Assembly (NCBI RefSeq): GCF_964204645.1
Contig: NC_134030.1
Coordinates: forward strand, 5,330,278 to 5,394,277
Direction of reading: 5' to 3'
DNA from: Tubulanus polymorphus
Taxonomy: Eukaryota > Nemertea > Palaeonemertea > Tubulaniformes > Tubulanidae
DNA length: 64,000 bases
Part shown: positions 40,160 through 54,200 of the stretch, piece after piece
Layout of the letters: each line of letters starts with the position of its first letter
Position numbering within the stretch: position 1 is the stretch's first letter
Notes under the pieces: generated by a model
The model's input: the letters and a program-made list of their open reading frames with translations, nothing else
What the model was told of the DNA's origin: nothing
Database searches by the model: none
Translations under genes and position numbers: made by a program

Positions 40160-43100
40160 TAAGTTACTTTATAGTTGACGCTGTAGATTATAGTGATCAC
40201 CGGTCGGTGGATTTGGTCGATAGATTTCTACACGTTCGCATCGAGGGATATCTTTTTTAAAAAATCATATCGAGCTCACTTTGGATGAAATCGGCTCATT
40301 ATCATCGTTGTTGTCAGAGGAACCCACCGACTTTGTAAATTCTAAATAATATCATCATTATTAGTCATTACCCAATGCGTTGTCGGCAATTTTGCCAGTT
40401 AATATACCCCAGACACGACAGAACACCTTTGCCGAGGCTGTGCAATTAATGCGACAATGTCGGGTTTGTGCAACGAAGCCATCCTGATGATCAACTCGCG
40501 ATCACGTGTAAACTCCTCGGGCGCTCGTAAATCTCGCGGCGAATTGACGCCGTGTACCGGTAATGGCTGCCGTGAACCGAACGGGAATCGACGGCGCACA
40601 ATAATCCAATCCGCAGACGATTCGGCTGCTAAAACAGATTGATTTTCTTCGGCGTCCGATGCCGGAAAGATGTCGGTGAAGATCAGGCTATTTCATTTCC
40701 GAGACGCACACCAAGGTCGTTTCGATTATCGACGCGTTTTCCTTCACAAAACGAGCTTAGATACGTGACACACGAGCGCCGAAGATTTATTCGAACTGTA
40801 CTCTGAAAAAGGGAAATAGAAAGTCATCGTATTTAACGATCGAATGCACCCGACATTCATTGATCATCCGGTCTGAGAGTGAACGGAATCATGAACGAAA
40901 AATCAGTTGTTTATTGAATTTCTTTTATTCATCACAGTTTAAACGCGGAAAAATACTAGAAACATTAAAAAAAATTACAAACATTTCACGCAAAAATTCT
41001 GAATGATTCATATAATTCTCATTTTTATGAAGGGCGTAAATCTATTTATATAGCTGGCATTTGCGCACTCATAAATAAACCCCACAGACCCAATTATCAA
41101 CTGTTGAATTTGTAGATTTTAGTAAATTATGGCCGGCAATAAAACAAAGTTCATTAGTTTGAATGCGGTTTCTTGATGATCGATGTAACAGATGGTCATC
41201 GCTACTGACCCAGTACTGATACATATGCCAGATCCACACGTATATATTCATACGCATATATGCAGTCGGTAATGTGAAGGTAGGACTGGACAGTGGTGAG
41301 CTTAGACCAAAACCAGCAGGTATGTACATGCACTCAGAAAATCTTTCTCAGTTGAAGTATCATCGATCCCAAAACAAATAGGTAACCGAAGCGTGTTGAT
41401 TTTGTCCGCCATGAACCGCGCCGATAACGTTGTATGTCTGATTATTTTTCTTTCGCGATTTACTGGAGTTGCGTCGAGTTTTGGCATCGGTATCAGGTTG
41501 ACTGAGGTTCTGACTGATTGTTTCAAAATTTATTTGAGTAATGTTGATTTCGGCAACGGCGTGGAATCGGGTCGATGTCAGATAAAGTGAAATATGACTG
41601 TGTACCGCGTGTTTACTGTTTTCCTGCGCAGAGCTGGCTGATCGTTATATTCGCAGGAACATATTTTGGAATATACGCGACAAACGCTGACACGATCGCG
41701 TTCGACCGGTCGTTCGTCTTCTTGAAGGTTGCACCGGCGAAGGAACAAACTAAGAGATACGGTATTCTGAGAAGTTTCCGAGGCACCGCGAAAGCGTCAG
41801 ATGTTCGACGAATAATGGCATCATCTTCCTACTAAACGATGATACAAACACTGGGATAATATATTGGTGTACTCCGGGTACAGTCTAGATTACCGAAGAG
41901 GAAGTAGGCTAATGGGACTGCTAGATAGGCCTGGGTCGTTGGGTACACCTGGTGTTTCTACTTCCCAAACAAAAACCATCTTATAGTCGAAATTCCTTTA
42001 TCCACCGGTCGTCAAAACGGCGATAAAATGCAGGAACAACTTCATACCTATCATAACATTTACCAAATGCATTTACCGAACTTGTATTTACAAAAAGAAA
42101 ATTTCACTTTTACGCTTTGATTTAAATGCATAATTCATTGCGCAATTATGCGTTGTAATCCTATTGAGACCTGCTGTTACCGCCACAGAGCAGACGTGTA
42201 TTATCATCGCAACGGCCTCGCATTTAAATCATTCTACCCGAATATTTCCCATTGATAATAAGGTCCTGCACGGCTGCTCCCTGATTTCGTTGAGCTGCTC
42301 AATCTGCATTCCATCTACAAATTCGTTATAAATCATCGCTCGATTCGTTAAAGAATCATCTACCAGTGGTTTCCATACGCCGTATTTTGTCGCTCTTAGA
42401 TAAAACCCGAAAAAAAATGGAAATACGTCGTACGAACTAAATTATGAATAACGGCGACGTAATAATCCCGACTTTTCACGATCACAGCGTCGGATATGAT
42501 CATCTTCGTAATAAGCGGACTTGCTTTTTTCAGCGTTATTATATTCTTTATTGTTACGACAAACACTCTCCTACATCGCGAGTAAATCAACGCCACTAAC
42601 CGCCGTTGATTCGCTACTTTCGGTTGTAAAGTTGTCTCACTAAAAGTTGTAAACCATAAGCGATGGGGCCAATTTGCGCGTACCGGAATTATTACCACGC
42701 CGGGGTGGAGTATTTTATCATTACAAAACCTAACTGTAATACAGTGAATCGAGCTGTTAATTATTTATTACTATACTTGCGCCGGTTGCTCTGGGGCTCG
42801 GTGCCGGGGAGAAAAACACATAATTTAATTTAACGACCAGCTATTACTAAGGCTGTTTTTATTTTACTATTATCCTAGAGTTATTGCGAGTCACGTGGGG
42901 TCGTACGTTATCCCAGAAATATGAGTGTATTAAGCGGTTTGTCCGGTCGTAGATAAGCTCACTGAATCCCGGTCTTCGGCGACAGACACCGGCCGATGCG
43001 TGGATTAGTGACCGCGATATACGACTTCAGGATGTACCCCTGGGCCATGGTTTTTTCCTAAACCGACTAGTCGAATGGATTTATCTTGTCATACGCTCGC

Positions 43101-46100
43101 CGACTCTCCAGATTCCCCGAGCCGAACAAAGGTGAGTTCAATGTCCTATATATCAATTTATTCGCTTGATAGTTTTCATCGTCATTTTTTATCGTCGTCG
43201 TTATCGTCATCTATGATAAGCGCCCGGATATTGATTATGTCGGCGCGTATGGGAGGTCACCGAGGGATTTTTCTCCGACTATTCTCCGACGGAGGGAACC
43301 AAAAAAGGCACACGCTGGAACCGAACGGCCGGTGACCGGAAATGCATCACGTGTGCGCTAGTTGTTTTCGGCGTGTTAACGTGACCTTGACCCCTGTTCC
43401 GGTTAGCAAGGATGACGACAGCTGAATATCTCACGTACGGCGCAGTTTTTCCTCGTATTATTCGAAGGCCGCGAAGATTAACGTTTTCGATAAAAAAATG
43501 TACATAGATATGAAAAAATACGCGATGTTTTAATAATTTCGACATCTGTGGCCGAATATTTAAATCCCACAGAATATAAGCATATCGTACAGACTGCTCT
43601 CATGAACCCATTTCTATACAATCCCTCCATTTGAATAATAACTCGCCTTTTTGTCAGAGTACATGGATCTAATATAATGCTAATGTGACCTGCACTGGAT
43701 GCCCTGTTTTTTTTCTACGGCGCTTGTGCACACGGCTCTCGGGTATTACGTCAGAGCGATTCCTCTTCGCTGGTAACCATGTGATTAAGACGTGCGCGAT
43801 GGATAGCTACGAGCCGAATCAACAGGAATTGATCACGTGGAAATGGACTGGAATGAATAGGGGGAAATTCCTATTAATCCTAGAAGGTCGTTAGTTGCCA
43901 AAAAGATCGAGGTTTTATTTCCTATTAGACACAGAATGCATCGTCGTCAACTAAGTTCAAAAACTTCGGCCACTGGAAATTAATTACCTTAAATTTGATC
44001 GATATGAATCTTTACTGTGAAATTCTCATTACTTATTCTAAAATTTAGTGTACATAGATGGTTTGGTTTAACCTGATGTATTCATTAACTATGCAAACGC
44101 GGCGCATCGTCGCATGAAACTGGGGGGTCTTGTGTCGAAATGAACGGTCACCCGGCGTGCGCGCATGCTGTATCTTCAGCCGAAATGTCTCGAATAAATC
44201 ACGAGGAAAAGGCCCTCGGATATCTAAGATCGAACTTGGGAGATATTCCACGCTGGAATGATCGTAAGTCGTAAAAAGACAAAAGCCAGAGACATGCCGG
44301 GCATGTCGTGTAATTAATGTCCATTTGAGACCCGGTGACTTTCGTATTTTTCTAAGACACTATCTTTCGCAGGAGCACACGGTTTGTTCGTTCACTTATC
44401 ATTTCGTAAGATAAGGCACAATTTGAAAGCGGCGTAGGAAGTTGTATTTTGATAAAGATAAATTCGTCGCGCGCAGCTCACGAAGTTTGTACGTTCTATA
44501 AGGGCCTTAGAACGTAACGCGAAAAGCTTCTTACAAATACTGGCCACATGTTGCATGGAATAATGTCAAAAACAGTGCAACAGAATGTTTGAACAATTCA
44601 AGTAAAATCGATCTTAAGCAGAATTCGAAATACGTAGAACTAATCACAAAAGCGTTCGTTGCGATTCTAGTGTGTATTCAGGTTATAGTTGATGTACTCA
44701 AAAAGTAATCATAGCACAGCTTGGACATGGGTGTTATTGCCATTGAAAATTCATTATTGAACGTCTTATTCTTATATGTCACATGAGTTAAGATAAATAA
44801 ATCACCGAATCAGTCAATCAGGAATGCGTGTATTTCGTGTGTTTAGATATAATTCATACTATCAATACTATCAATAGATATAAAAAGAATATAATTCTGA
44901 CTATTTCGAGTATGTACGGACGGATTTAGAAGGACTATGCTATAAACGCTCCTTTGATAGTTTTATGGGGCAATTAATATAGATTCACATAGATTTTATT
45001 TCCGAAAGTTTCGAATCAGTAATGGCATAGATTGATTAGAAAACAGATGAATTAATTTCACGTTTAAAGCAAATAATTTACTAAAATTGTTAAAAGTGAT
45101 TTCGAGCATGCTTCTGTGAATGAAAGTCATTTATTTTGTTTCTTTGTTTGATCGTTCATTACCGGTTGAAACAAGTGAATTCTAATTCCCAATACAATTT
45201 TGCTCGGACTAGAGAAGAATGGTTTCAGCCTGTGTACAGGTGGTTAATGACGTTATGAGCTCTGCTTTTAATCAGCGAAAAAACGTAAGTCGTCGATCTT
45301 TTATGAAATGAATAATAAATACATCATGACGTGCTCGCAGTTACGAGCGATTAAAGGTTTTTAATGTCGATTTAAGCCACTTTTTCAATAAATTTCATAA
45401 TTCATTTGTCACAGCTCGTGGTCGGAATCTATTGAAACATTACTTGTAACTGTACCTATATTGGACATTTTCCAATACAATTTTGGCAAGTTTTGACCTC
45501 GAAATAGGGAAATGTACGCTTTTAGTTTGCAGATGTGAATTGATCTTGCGCTCGTGTTGGTGTGTCCCTTACGAGTCTACCACACACCTGTCGGGACCGA
45601 AAATGGGGGTTTGATTTTGAAATCGGAAATCGAAGTAAAGATACAGTTGTGGTCGGCGGGAATCGGTATAAATTGGTTAATTTTTGCTTGATACAATGTA
45701 ACGGATCAAAGGAATTCAAAATCTATTTTTTACAAAACGGCAACCGCAATTCAAAGACTTGTCGGTATAGCGTGGTCGTGACAACTTATAGGATCATTCT
45801 TTATAAATACAACCAAATATCATAACTAGGACTCTTTAGATGCGCTATACAAAATACATTTTATGGATAACGCAAAAAATGGCGGCATGGGGACAAAGTG
45901 CGCGGAACAATACACGAATGTGAATCGCCTAGTTTCATGAATATGCATGCCTATAGTATTCGAAAGACGAATCGGCTTCGAGTGAATGCATTTCAGATAT
46001 TTCTAAAATGATTTCGCTGTGTTGCTTTTAGATTTTTTCGATTTGATTTTCTAATTGATCACCCTTTTCCACTCAGCATGCGATTGAGTGCTTTCACAAA

Positions 46101-46660
46101 TGATGCAATATCCTTTAATGAGTGATTCTTGAGTACACTCTGGAGAATTTCCGTCGAAATCGTGGAAATTACCTAATCTTAAGGACATTCTTATTAATTC
46201 TTAGAATTTCCATCGCTCAAATATCTATTGCTGCATGAGACAAACTCACTAAGGATCCTCAGAACGTTTGAACATATTCAAACCGTGCCATGAACATTTT
46301 CAGGAAATAAACCAGTTCTTTTGGCAATACTTTTGTTTCATAATGAGCAACCTGGGTAACTTTTTTCTTGTTTGTGAAGCAAAAGATTAGTGAATTTAGT
46401 CGACCATGGATGCACTAAAATGAATTGAAAATGTACGCACGGCACTAGGTTCTTACCATACCATAAGAAACTTTTTTTTTCACGAATTTACTTCTCCTTT
46501 TTCAAAGAAATCAGTTTAGTATGGTAAGCCTTGAGTCGAACGTGAATATCAAACTGTAAAGAAATCATGTGTTCATGACTTTCAGATGTTTTGGCTTCAA
46601 ATCGAGTCTAAAAAGGCGCATTTCTTATCTTGACATATCCGCGAACGATCATTGCTTCAA
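40160..46660. other. Intergenic, 3' of Lox4 (proximal)
   Basis: No recognised gene apart from the candidate exon at 43075. Contains GTCACGTG at 42890-42897, a perfect YY1-type AAAATGGCGGC near 45887, an exact palindromic POU motif ATGAATATGCAT at 45937-45948, and a 10-bp inverted repeat, CTTACCATAC (46452) and GTATGGTAAG (46519). Confidence 0.6.
43075..43131 (+). other. Candidate first coding exon of unknown transcript
   Basis: ATG in a fair context (GTCGAATGG) opens MDLSCHTLADSPDSPSRTK and runs straight into AAAG then GTGAGT, a good donor, in phase 0. GTCACGTG lies 180 bp upstream at 42890-42897. The phase matches the candidate exon at 51143, but joining them is conjecture. No known protein is recognised. 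Confidence 0.2.
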
Positions 46661-46665
46661 TATTT

Positions 46666-47275
46666 ACAAACCATTCTCGTCGGTAGTCTGAATTTAGATG
46701 TGTTTTGTAAAATATCGTTATATTTTTCGGTAGCTAAACCTTGGGAATAAAAAACTTTCCGTAGTACGGATTTGTATCATAAGTATTATTTTTATACAAT
46801 TCTCTTGGATCACAAACCATTCTCGTCGGTAGTCTGAATTTAGATATGTTTTGTAGAATATCGATATATTTTTTTGGTAGAAATTGCTGAACATTGGGGA
46901 TAAAAACTTTCTTTAGTACGGATTTGTATCACATTATTATTCTTATACAATTCTCTTAAAAATTCACAAACCAATCTGGTCGGAAGTCTACATTTTAACA
47001 TTTTTTGCGAACTGTTTCGATAGCTTTTTCGGTAAAAATTACTGAAATTGGTGGATAAAAAACTTTCTTTCGTACGGATGTGTATCACTTACAAGTGTTA
47101 TTTTTAGACGATTCTATTGAATATCTACAAATCAATCTCATCTGAGTTAACATTTCAATATGTTTTGCGAAATATACAGATTTTTCGGTAAAAACTCCCG
47201 AAATTCGACAGTTAAAAACTTTCTTTGTTACGGATTGTATCACTTACAATTGTTACTAATATTCATCTCTCTTAA
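46666..47275. repeat. Four-copy tandem repeat, about 146-161 bp per unit
   Basis: Units begin at 46666, 46812, 46966 and 47127 with ACAAACCATTCTCGTCGG or a diverged form (for example ACAAATCAATC in the last). Each contains a TTTTGxxAAATATC-like segment, TTTTCGGTA, AAAACTTTCTTT, and GTACGGATTTGTATCA. Divergence grows from left to right, so the first two units look youngest. No coding function is seen. Confidence 0.85.
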
Positions 47276-47279
47276 TTAT

Positions 47280-50200
47280 TTATTTATGAGCTTCCAAGTT
47301 ATATTTTCTACCGTGATTTACATTAAATTTGTCGCTTTTTCGAGATCGAAATCTGCGCCGATTTAAACTATCAATGGCCATCAAAACTATATTTCGTTGC
47401 GCGATTTTTTGCCGAAGTTATCGAGGCGTAAAGCGTTTCAATTAAAATCACCTCTGACGGGTTAATTGAATGGTAAAAAATTAGCGAGTCGGAGAACCTC
47501 GCAATTGCGAATCGAGCGCAAAATCAACACTACTGCCATCTATCCATAGGCATAGCTACTAAACGCATGAAAACTTTTGTAAACTTTTCGGTTGCGTGGA
47601 AATGACGGATCCTGGCACATCCGGTATATAGAGTCGTCCTTAATCAATTCGATGACAATTTTGAATGCATGTTATCTATTCTTATTCCACTCTTGATATA
47701 CATGAATTCATTTCCTATTTTCAATTCCACAAAAATAGCACAATTTTTTAGGATATAAAGTTTCGCTAACATTATTGAAATTTTTAACTGAAACTAATTA
47801 AAGGGGGAGTTAACTATTTAACTTAAACTAATTAAATTAGATTTCAAAGTAATATATATTTCTTAAAAGATTACGGATTCACAACCTTAAGTTTACTCGA
47901 AAGAAAGATTATTCTTTCTGTCAGAATGACGTCGTACAGCCGGATTCTTTATCTAAATGATGAAGTATATATTTAGTTTATTCATGTAGAAATCGTGATA
48001 ATCAATCTTGATAAATATTTTGCGGTAGCAATTTGTCACGCTTCATGATACGAAAAAGTGCACGCAATTATTTTTTGCAATACCTCCACCCCTTATATAA
48101 ATCAACTTATATAAATGCAGAGCTAGCTTAACTGCAAACAATGAAAATATTTGTGTCCCTATGAGAGCTCATTTCATAAATATATATTGAGTACGTGAAA
48201 ACTGCATGAAGGATATGCCAATACGCATTATTGCTAGGCACTTTCCAATAGGAGACTAATTTAGGGTTTCGTGCAGGCTGTAGAGTTAGCGACTGAGCCG
48301 GATGAGGCGACCATCAGCAAATTGAAAACTCTCGCGCATGTCCACGAAAAAGAAAATGGGAGAAGCATTATGGGATTTGCAAACGAGACAGACGCAGGTG
48401 TGTTCGTAGATTTTACATCTAAATCATGATAGACAAAACTCCAGGGCAACATTTCATAAATATCGTGTCTATAGTGAATGCCGCTGATTACGGTGTTAAG
48501 GAAGGTCGTTCGATGTTAGTTTTATTTAGCCATCTCTATCGACAATTGCAACTTGTCTGCAAGGGATACTGCAAATGACGCCTTACGTCACCGTTAACTT
48601 AATGATATTACATAGAACGGGTCATTTTGTTCTAAGGGGGATTGCATCCGTCGCTTTTTATCTAGCCATCTATCGGCGACTAAACCTACAGCCAGCCGAG
48701 GACGACGTATATAATTACGCAACGGTAAACGTAGCTTTTCGCGTTGTCAAGATAGTTCTTTTATTCGACAAGTTACGCCTGCTAGGTGATAATCTTATTT
48801 CGTAAAGTAATTGAGCCGAGAGCCCATCAGCAGTAAATCAACGCGTCATTCGCGTCTCGTACTGCGTCGACCGGGCCATTATGTTCGACGTCGGATATTT
48901 TTGTTCGAAACTTGGTCACGACATTTCTTTTATCTCTCCGCCAGTTTATAATTCTCGTTTCCATGGCGATGACAAGCAGAAGAATCGCACGTAATAATCC
49001 GCAGGGAATAAAAGCACCGAGAAGAAAGTATCCAGTTTTTTTTTCACTTCTCCTCGCGCTAAATTGTAGCCACCCGAGACTCGGTCTTTGTATAACGACA
49101 ACGCTAGCGATGGCTTCAAAAATAGCATCAAAAAGAGAATTTCGCTCATTTTTTCCTATGATCGTAAATTAATCATACGCTTTGTCCTGCAGCAGAACGA
49201 ACGCGGAATAATCAGGACTTGATTTTCTTACAAGGCATGTAGTATCCGGCTCCAAACAAGCGAACCCAGTCAGTTGTGGCTTTTTGGGAACGTAAATCAA
49301 TGCAAGAATGAGTCTCAGATGAATGCGATCTTGCGTATAGAAAAATTTCCGCAAAAAGATATAAAGGGGTCTTACTCAATTTATGTATGAGCCAATGGGA
49401 CAGATCTCACAAAGAGCTAGATTTCAGCCATCATAATGCTTGAAAATGATTCTTTTTAGCCGGTCTAGAAAAAACAGTTAATGACCACCATTGCAAGAGA
49501 ACGTTTGAATTATCGTACACTTTTATGATTCTGTGGTATGTCTTTTTAGTGCTCTATATGTCAATGCATTTATGTTTAATGTCCTTGCTCTGATCACCAC
49601 TGCACATAAATGAGACCTTGGAAGATATTGAGAGTCGGTTTAGTTATGATAAACTACATTTTGTCCATCTTATAGTCTACAAGTCTATCTTAGTTCCGCA
49701 AGGATACCGACAAAATCAGATCTGTTGCATTAATTTAACACAATAAATATACAACATACCTAGTTATTTGTTTTAGAATAATCCCTATACATCATCTGGC
49801 TGTACAATTTCATTTAACTTAATCCTGAACGTTCCCAAAGTTATTTTTGCTCGAAAGGGTCCAAAGCTCCGCCGGATATTACCATTTATCAGTCTCAAAA
49901 TAAGACTATATTTTGCATTTGAAGCCGGCCGTATTTGCAATAAATCTGTTTAGTTATTGAAAACGTTATATTACGTTATATGCATTACTTGGGTTCCTGC
50001 ATTAATAAATTATCCTGTCTAATTTGTACTCGGTGGCCCGCGTTGCTGGCCTATTTTAGCGCGGTGAATGAAAATCAGGCTACGTGCCCTAAAACATTAG
50101 TTTATAACTAAGAACGAAAATAAGTAGATAGTTCGCTTTAAGAATCAGATGGAATTAGGTTTACAGAGAGAAACTAAGTCCTGGGCATTTCGTTTAGCCA

Positions 50201-51050
50201 AAATCATTGTGGTGCTAATGAATTCTAAGAATGCCATGGATAAAATGCCAAATTGTTGTTTTATGCCCTGTAGAAATGCAGAATTTCTTTGTTGTCGATA
50301 CCAGATAACCGCATTTCTAGTTTGGAAAAATTCTTTTAAACAATGTAATAATGCAGTAAGATAATTTGGACATAACAAAGAGCACTTAAGCTTTTGACTT
50401 CATGGCATGACATGGCATTTTGGATACTGAAATACATTTGTTACAGATGCATTTCAGAAATTCTGAATGAACTTTTGATTTTCCAGCAATCAGGACAAAT
50501 GACAATACAAATCTGTACATCGCTATTCAATTTCATTCTGTTACAAACGCTGACAAATGACAATTATCTCTGGATGAAAAATCAATACGCTTCTAATGGT
50601 ATATTATCACGAGTATTTGCCGTTTGATGGGCGAAATATAATTACAAATCACTAAAGCGAGAGTGCATTTGCGTTCATTTGAAAAAGAAAAAAAAAGATA
50701 TTTCCATTTCAATTCTCTGGAATCCATCAATTAGGCATCGCGTGATATGTTGCTGAAACTCGGTGCTGATGGGGTTCGACCAATTCACAGAATCACGGTT
50801 GTGTTCTGCGCGCTTTAAAGCGCAATCGGTTTTTACCGGGAATTAGGTTCTCTGTGCACGCAAAAATACGACCTATTCGTCATTATTATGACTTGGCACC
50901 CAATAAATTACCTGCAAGATATCGGGATACGGCAACGAATATTTACCGAATACCAAAAATTGCGATGCCGAATGCGCTCGCGTTGAGTGAAATCAGTACA
51001 ATCGCGTTGTAATATTAGTCGTTGACACTCGCAACGTTTCCGACGCATGA
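47280..51050. other. Intergenic, 3' of Lox4 (middle)
   Basis: No gene, RNA or repeat recognised. Short open frames lack recognisable domains. Confidence 0.6.
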
Positions 51051-51142
51051 AACGAAGGCTACGATTGGTCGATTCGTCGGCGGGATCGATGCGCGCTAAT
51101 TTGCGTAAGTAGCGCCGAGTAATGATTGATCATTTTTTACAG

Positions 51143-51286
51143 GTTGTCAATTGCGTTGCCCCCTCTTTTGTTACCGTTATGGACCAAGGAAGCCGAAAGC
51201 CGATGAAAAGTACCAAAAAGTTGCGTAATTGGGAAAACATGTTTGCAACGGCGAACAAACATCCGCCACCGACGATGTGGACCGAG
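51143..51286 (+). other. Candidate exon of unknown transcript
   Basis: The acceptor CATTTTTTACAG (AG at 51141-51142) and the donor GAG then GTAAGC (51287) frame a 144-nt segment that is open in one phase-0 frame throughout. It contains ATG at 51179 followed by DQGSRKPMKSTKK and ends HPPPTMWTE at the donor. CpG-rich DNA with an inverted CCAAT lies just upstream (51055-51120). The peptide is basic in its first part and matches no family I recognise. It may be a coding exon of a new gene, a noncoding exon, or chance. Confidence 0.25.
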
Positions 51287-51289
51287 GTA

Positions 51290-54200
51290 AGCATGTTCTT
51301 TTCTTCTTTTCTAATTCAGACAAAAAATAAAAACCACGCGTTTTGGCATCAGATCGTGCCGGCATTTGATTGACGTGATTATTATCATTAATACTATTTT
51401 CTGTCTAAATCATGAATATCCTAATTATTCAGTTGAGTAATAGGTGCGCGAAAGCCGAGAACTTCAGGTGTTTGTACATGTAACTGACAACCTTAACTAT
51501 TTGACCTAGAAGCTACCGGTGCCAAAACGATATTTCAGTAATTCGACGTCATCGTTCAATTATCATTGAATAGGATTAATATGTTGTTACTGTCTCATAA
51601 ACCTAAAAACTCAGATACCCAGAAAAGGAATTTGAATGTTATTTATTTCAGTGCAAAAAGACCCTAACCCGCAACAAGTGCTTTGTAACGACTCACCTAA
51701 AGTATCAAATCCACACTCAAAGTAATTCAAAATTCCATAAATTCGCGAATCTAAAGGACGCATATTTGTAACCTGCGTCAGTACTGTGAAGTGTAGACCC
51801 GTATTTTTCAGTTACCCTCCGTCCTATACCCAAACACACAACGCATCCACACCGCCAGACTTTACAACGGTTTTAATAGTATCATTTTATTGCACGAACT
51901 AGGCTACTGTGAAGCCCGCTAAGACTAAAGTTATTAAGCAGCTGGCATTGCATTTTTTAGCATTCATCGGCGCCTTTGATGTTTCGTCCGATTATGTGGC
52001 AATAAAGCAATAAAACGTAGTTTATAAACAGAAATTCGACCTCTCCAACTGTATATGAACGGTGTTTGTCGAAACCGAGTTCTGTGTTCGGTTCGTTTCG
52101 CTGTAATATTTTGTTATATAGAAAATTTGGTAGAATATACATTTGGGCCTTGTGTCATAGGACTTGGAGTAATCAGAATGAAAGGCTGGGTATCCAAAGT
52201 TACTCCTAGGGGTAAATCCCCAACCTGGTTGACAACAGCCATAGTAATAATGAGAAACCATCAGTAATAACGGACACTAACGGATACATGTTACCGGGGA
52301 TTATTTTGCCCCAACATAAGTAAGTTTTGGACCAGTCTTGGTATTTTTGGTCGGGCCCAGGATCCATGGAGCCCAACAAACAAAGACTTTCCGTAGAAAA
52401 ATCCAATCTTAAGGTGATATTGTATGATATCACGTGTTTTGAGCTGACATTCTAAATCTTTAACATCCCATTTTACTGTGGGTTCAGACTCTGCCATTCG
52501 TGGACGGACTTGACCTATTGATCTAGATATTTTTTTCAAATTTTTTTCAATTCCAAATTGGACGGACGACTTTTAAATGATTTACGTAAGTTACTATTGT
52601 TGTGTAAAACGTTTTTCAACTGCGTAGACCATGGGCTAAAAGGAGCGCGCACCTTAAATTTCGAAAAGAACTATAGAATTATATAGGTTCCCCTCCCTCA
52701 ATTGCGACGAGGTGGGATGAACAGACACGACGGTTTTGTTTCGAGTGAAAAATTGGCACGGTCGTAAATTTTCGGCATTGTTTCATAAGAGTTCGGGACG
52801 CCACAAATTACACGAAAACCACGTATGCAAATGACAGAATGTGCAATTATATAAACCCGGCTTGATTCATGTGGCTGTGGCTACATCTTATTGGGATTTT
52901 TAACTTACTGACAAAGGGAAGACTGTGAAAAAATGTTTTGGGTCTTTCGAGACGTGTGTTTTCCGGCATATTTATGTTTATGGGTTGTTTCGTACGCTTC
53001 GTCTTGTTTCAGGGACTCGACACGATTTTTCTGTTTCTTGTGTCGTGTCGGATAATCTGCCTTACCGTTGCTTTAATTGAATACAAAGACCTATTTCAAA
53101 GTCCGGGTTAGAATTGCGGCTGAAAATGTAAAATAGATTTGAGTCAGAGTTGGCTATATAACTAACAAACCAAATTCAAGATACCATTTTCTGTCAAGTA
53201 ATATTTCAGGTGATCATTGAATGATTGAACAATCCAATATATTGTTTGTGGGAATTTTGCCAGGATACTTGAATATTTAAAAGTAATTACCTAGATTTGC
53301 TTCTGCTTTACGCATAGAATTTACTTGCAGATTGAAAACAACCTTGCACAAGAACATTCGTTCGAATATCTTATTTCTAAGCATTTTTTTCTAATCTATA
53401 GATTAAAGATCCAATTATCTTACCTCGTTGATATTTTCTTTCGACTCGGAATATTTGCGAACGAAAATATTGCGATCGACTCAGTTCCGGTGACTAAACA
53501 CAAAATCCTATCAACAGTTGAATACGAACTATGACATAACCTGGTTTCTGCTGTACGTTTCTTTTTTTCTGTTGAGGATAAAAGCAATCAACTAACCTGA
53601 ATAATAACAATTTTTAGCAAATGAAAATAAATATCATGTTTGATAAACCTTTCTTTTCTTATCAACGCGCATTTATTCAATTTGCCGTGTAATTTTTCAG
53701 TTCTTTCGACAACTTAAGCCTTTTATCATTTTGTCCTTTCGCCGCGTCACGAATGGACTTAGAAAAAAAGTTCATTTGTAAACGCATTAAATGAAACGAT
53801 GTTCAATAATTGTCGTATTGTGTATCTTGTAATAACTTAATCAAAAACTCGACCGGGAAATGACGAGCGTAATATGACAGCCACGTTCCTATTTATTTCC
53901 AGATTATGATGTATAACATTTTAATCCTGACAAATTATGCGACCTCTGCGGCTAATCTTGTCAGTCTATTCTGCCATTATTAAATGGCTTATGATACGGT
54001 TATAAATCAAGCAAGACGAAGAACAAAGAACGGTTGTTTGGATATTGATAACGATTTATCATTTAATTCGATTTCCACCGTAGTTTTCTTCCTCGGAATA
54101 TACTAATACGAATAAACCTGTAGAAGATAAAATCATATTCCCTTCAAAACTAAGCATAGCGAATACATAGTCATCTAAAACAACGCTAATTGTTGATAAC

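Noticed and set aside
50265-50285. GCCCTGTAGAAATGCAG, similar to the miR-10 core
   Set aside because: No opposing arm within 100 nt on either side, and the seed has GCCCTGT in place of ACCCTGT. Chance similarity.
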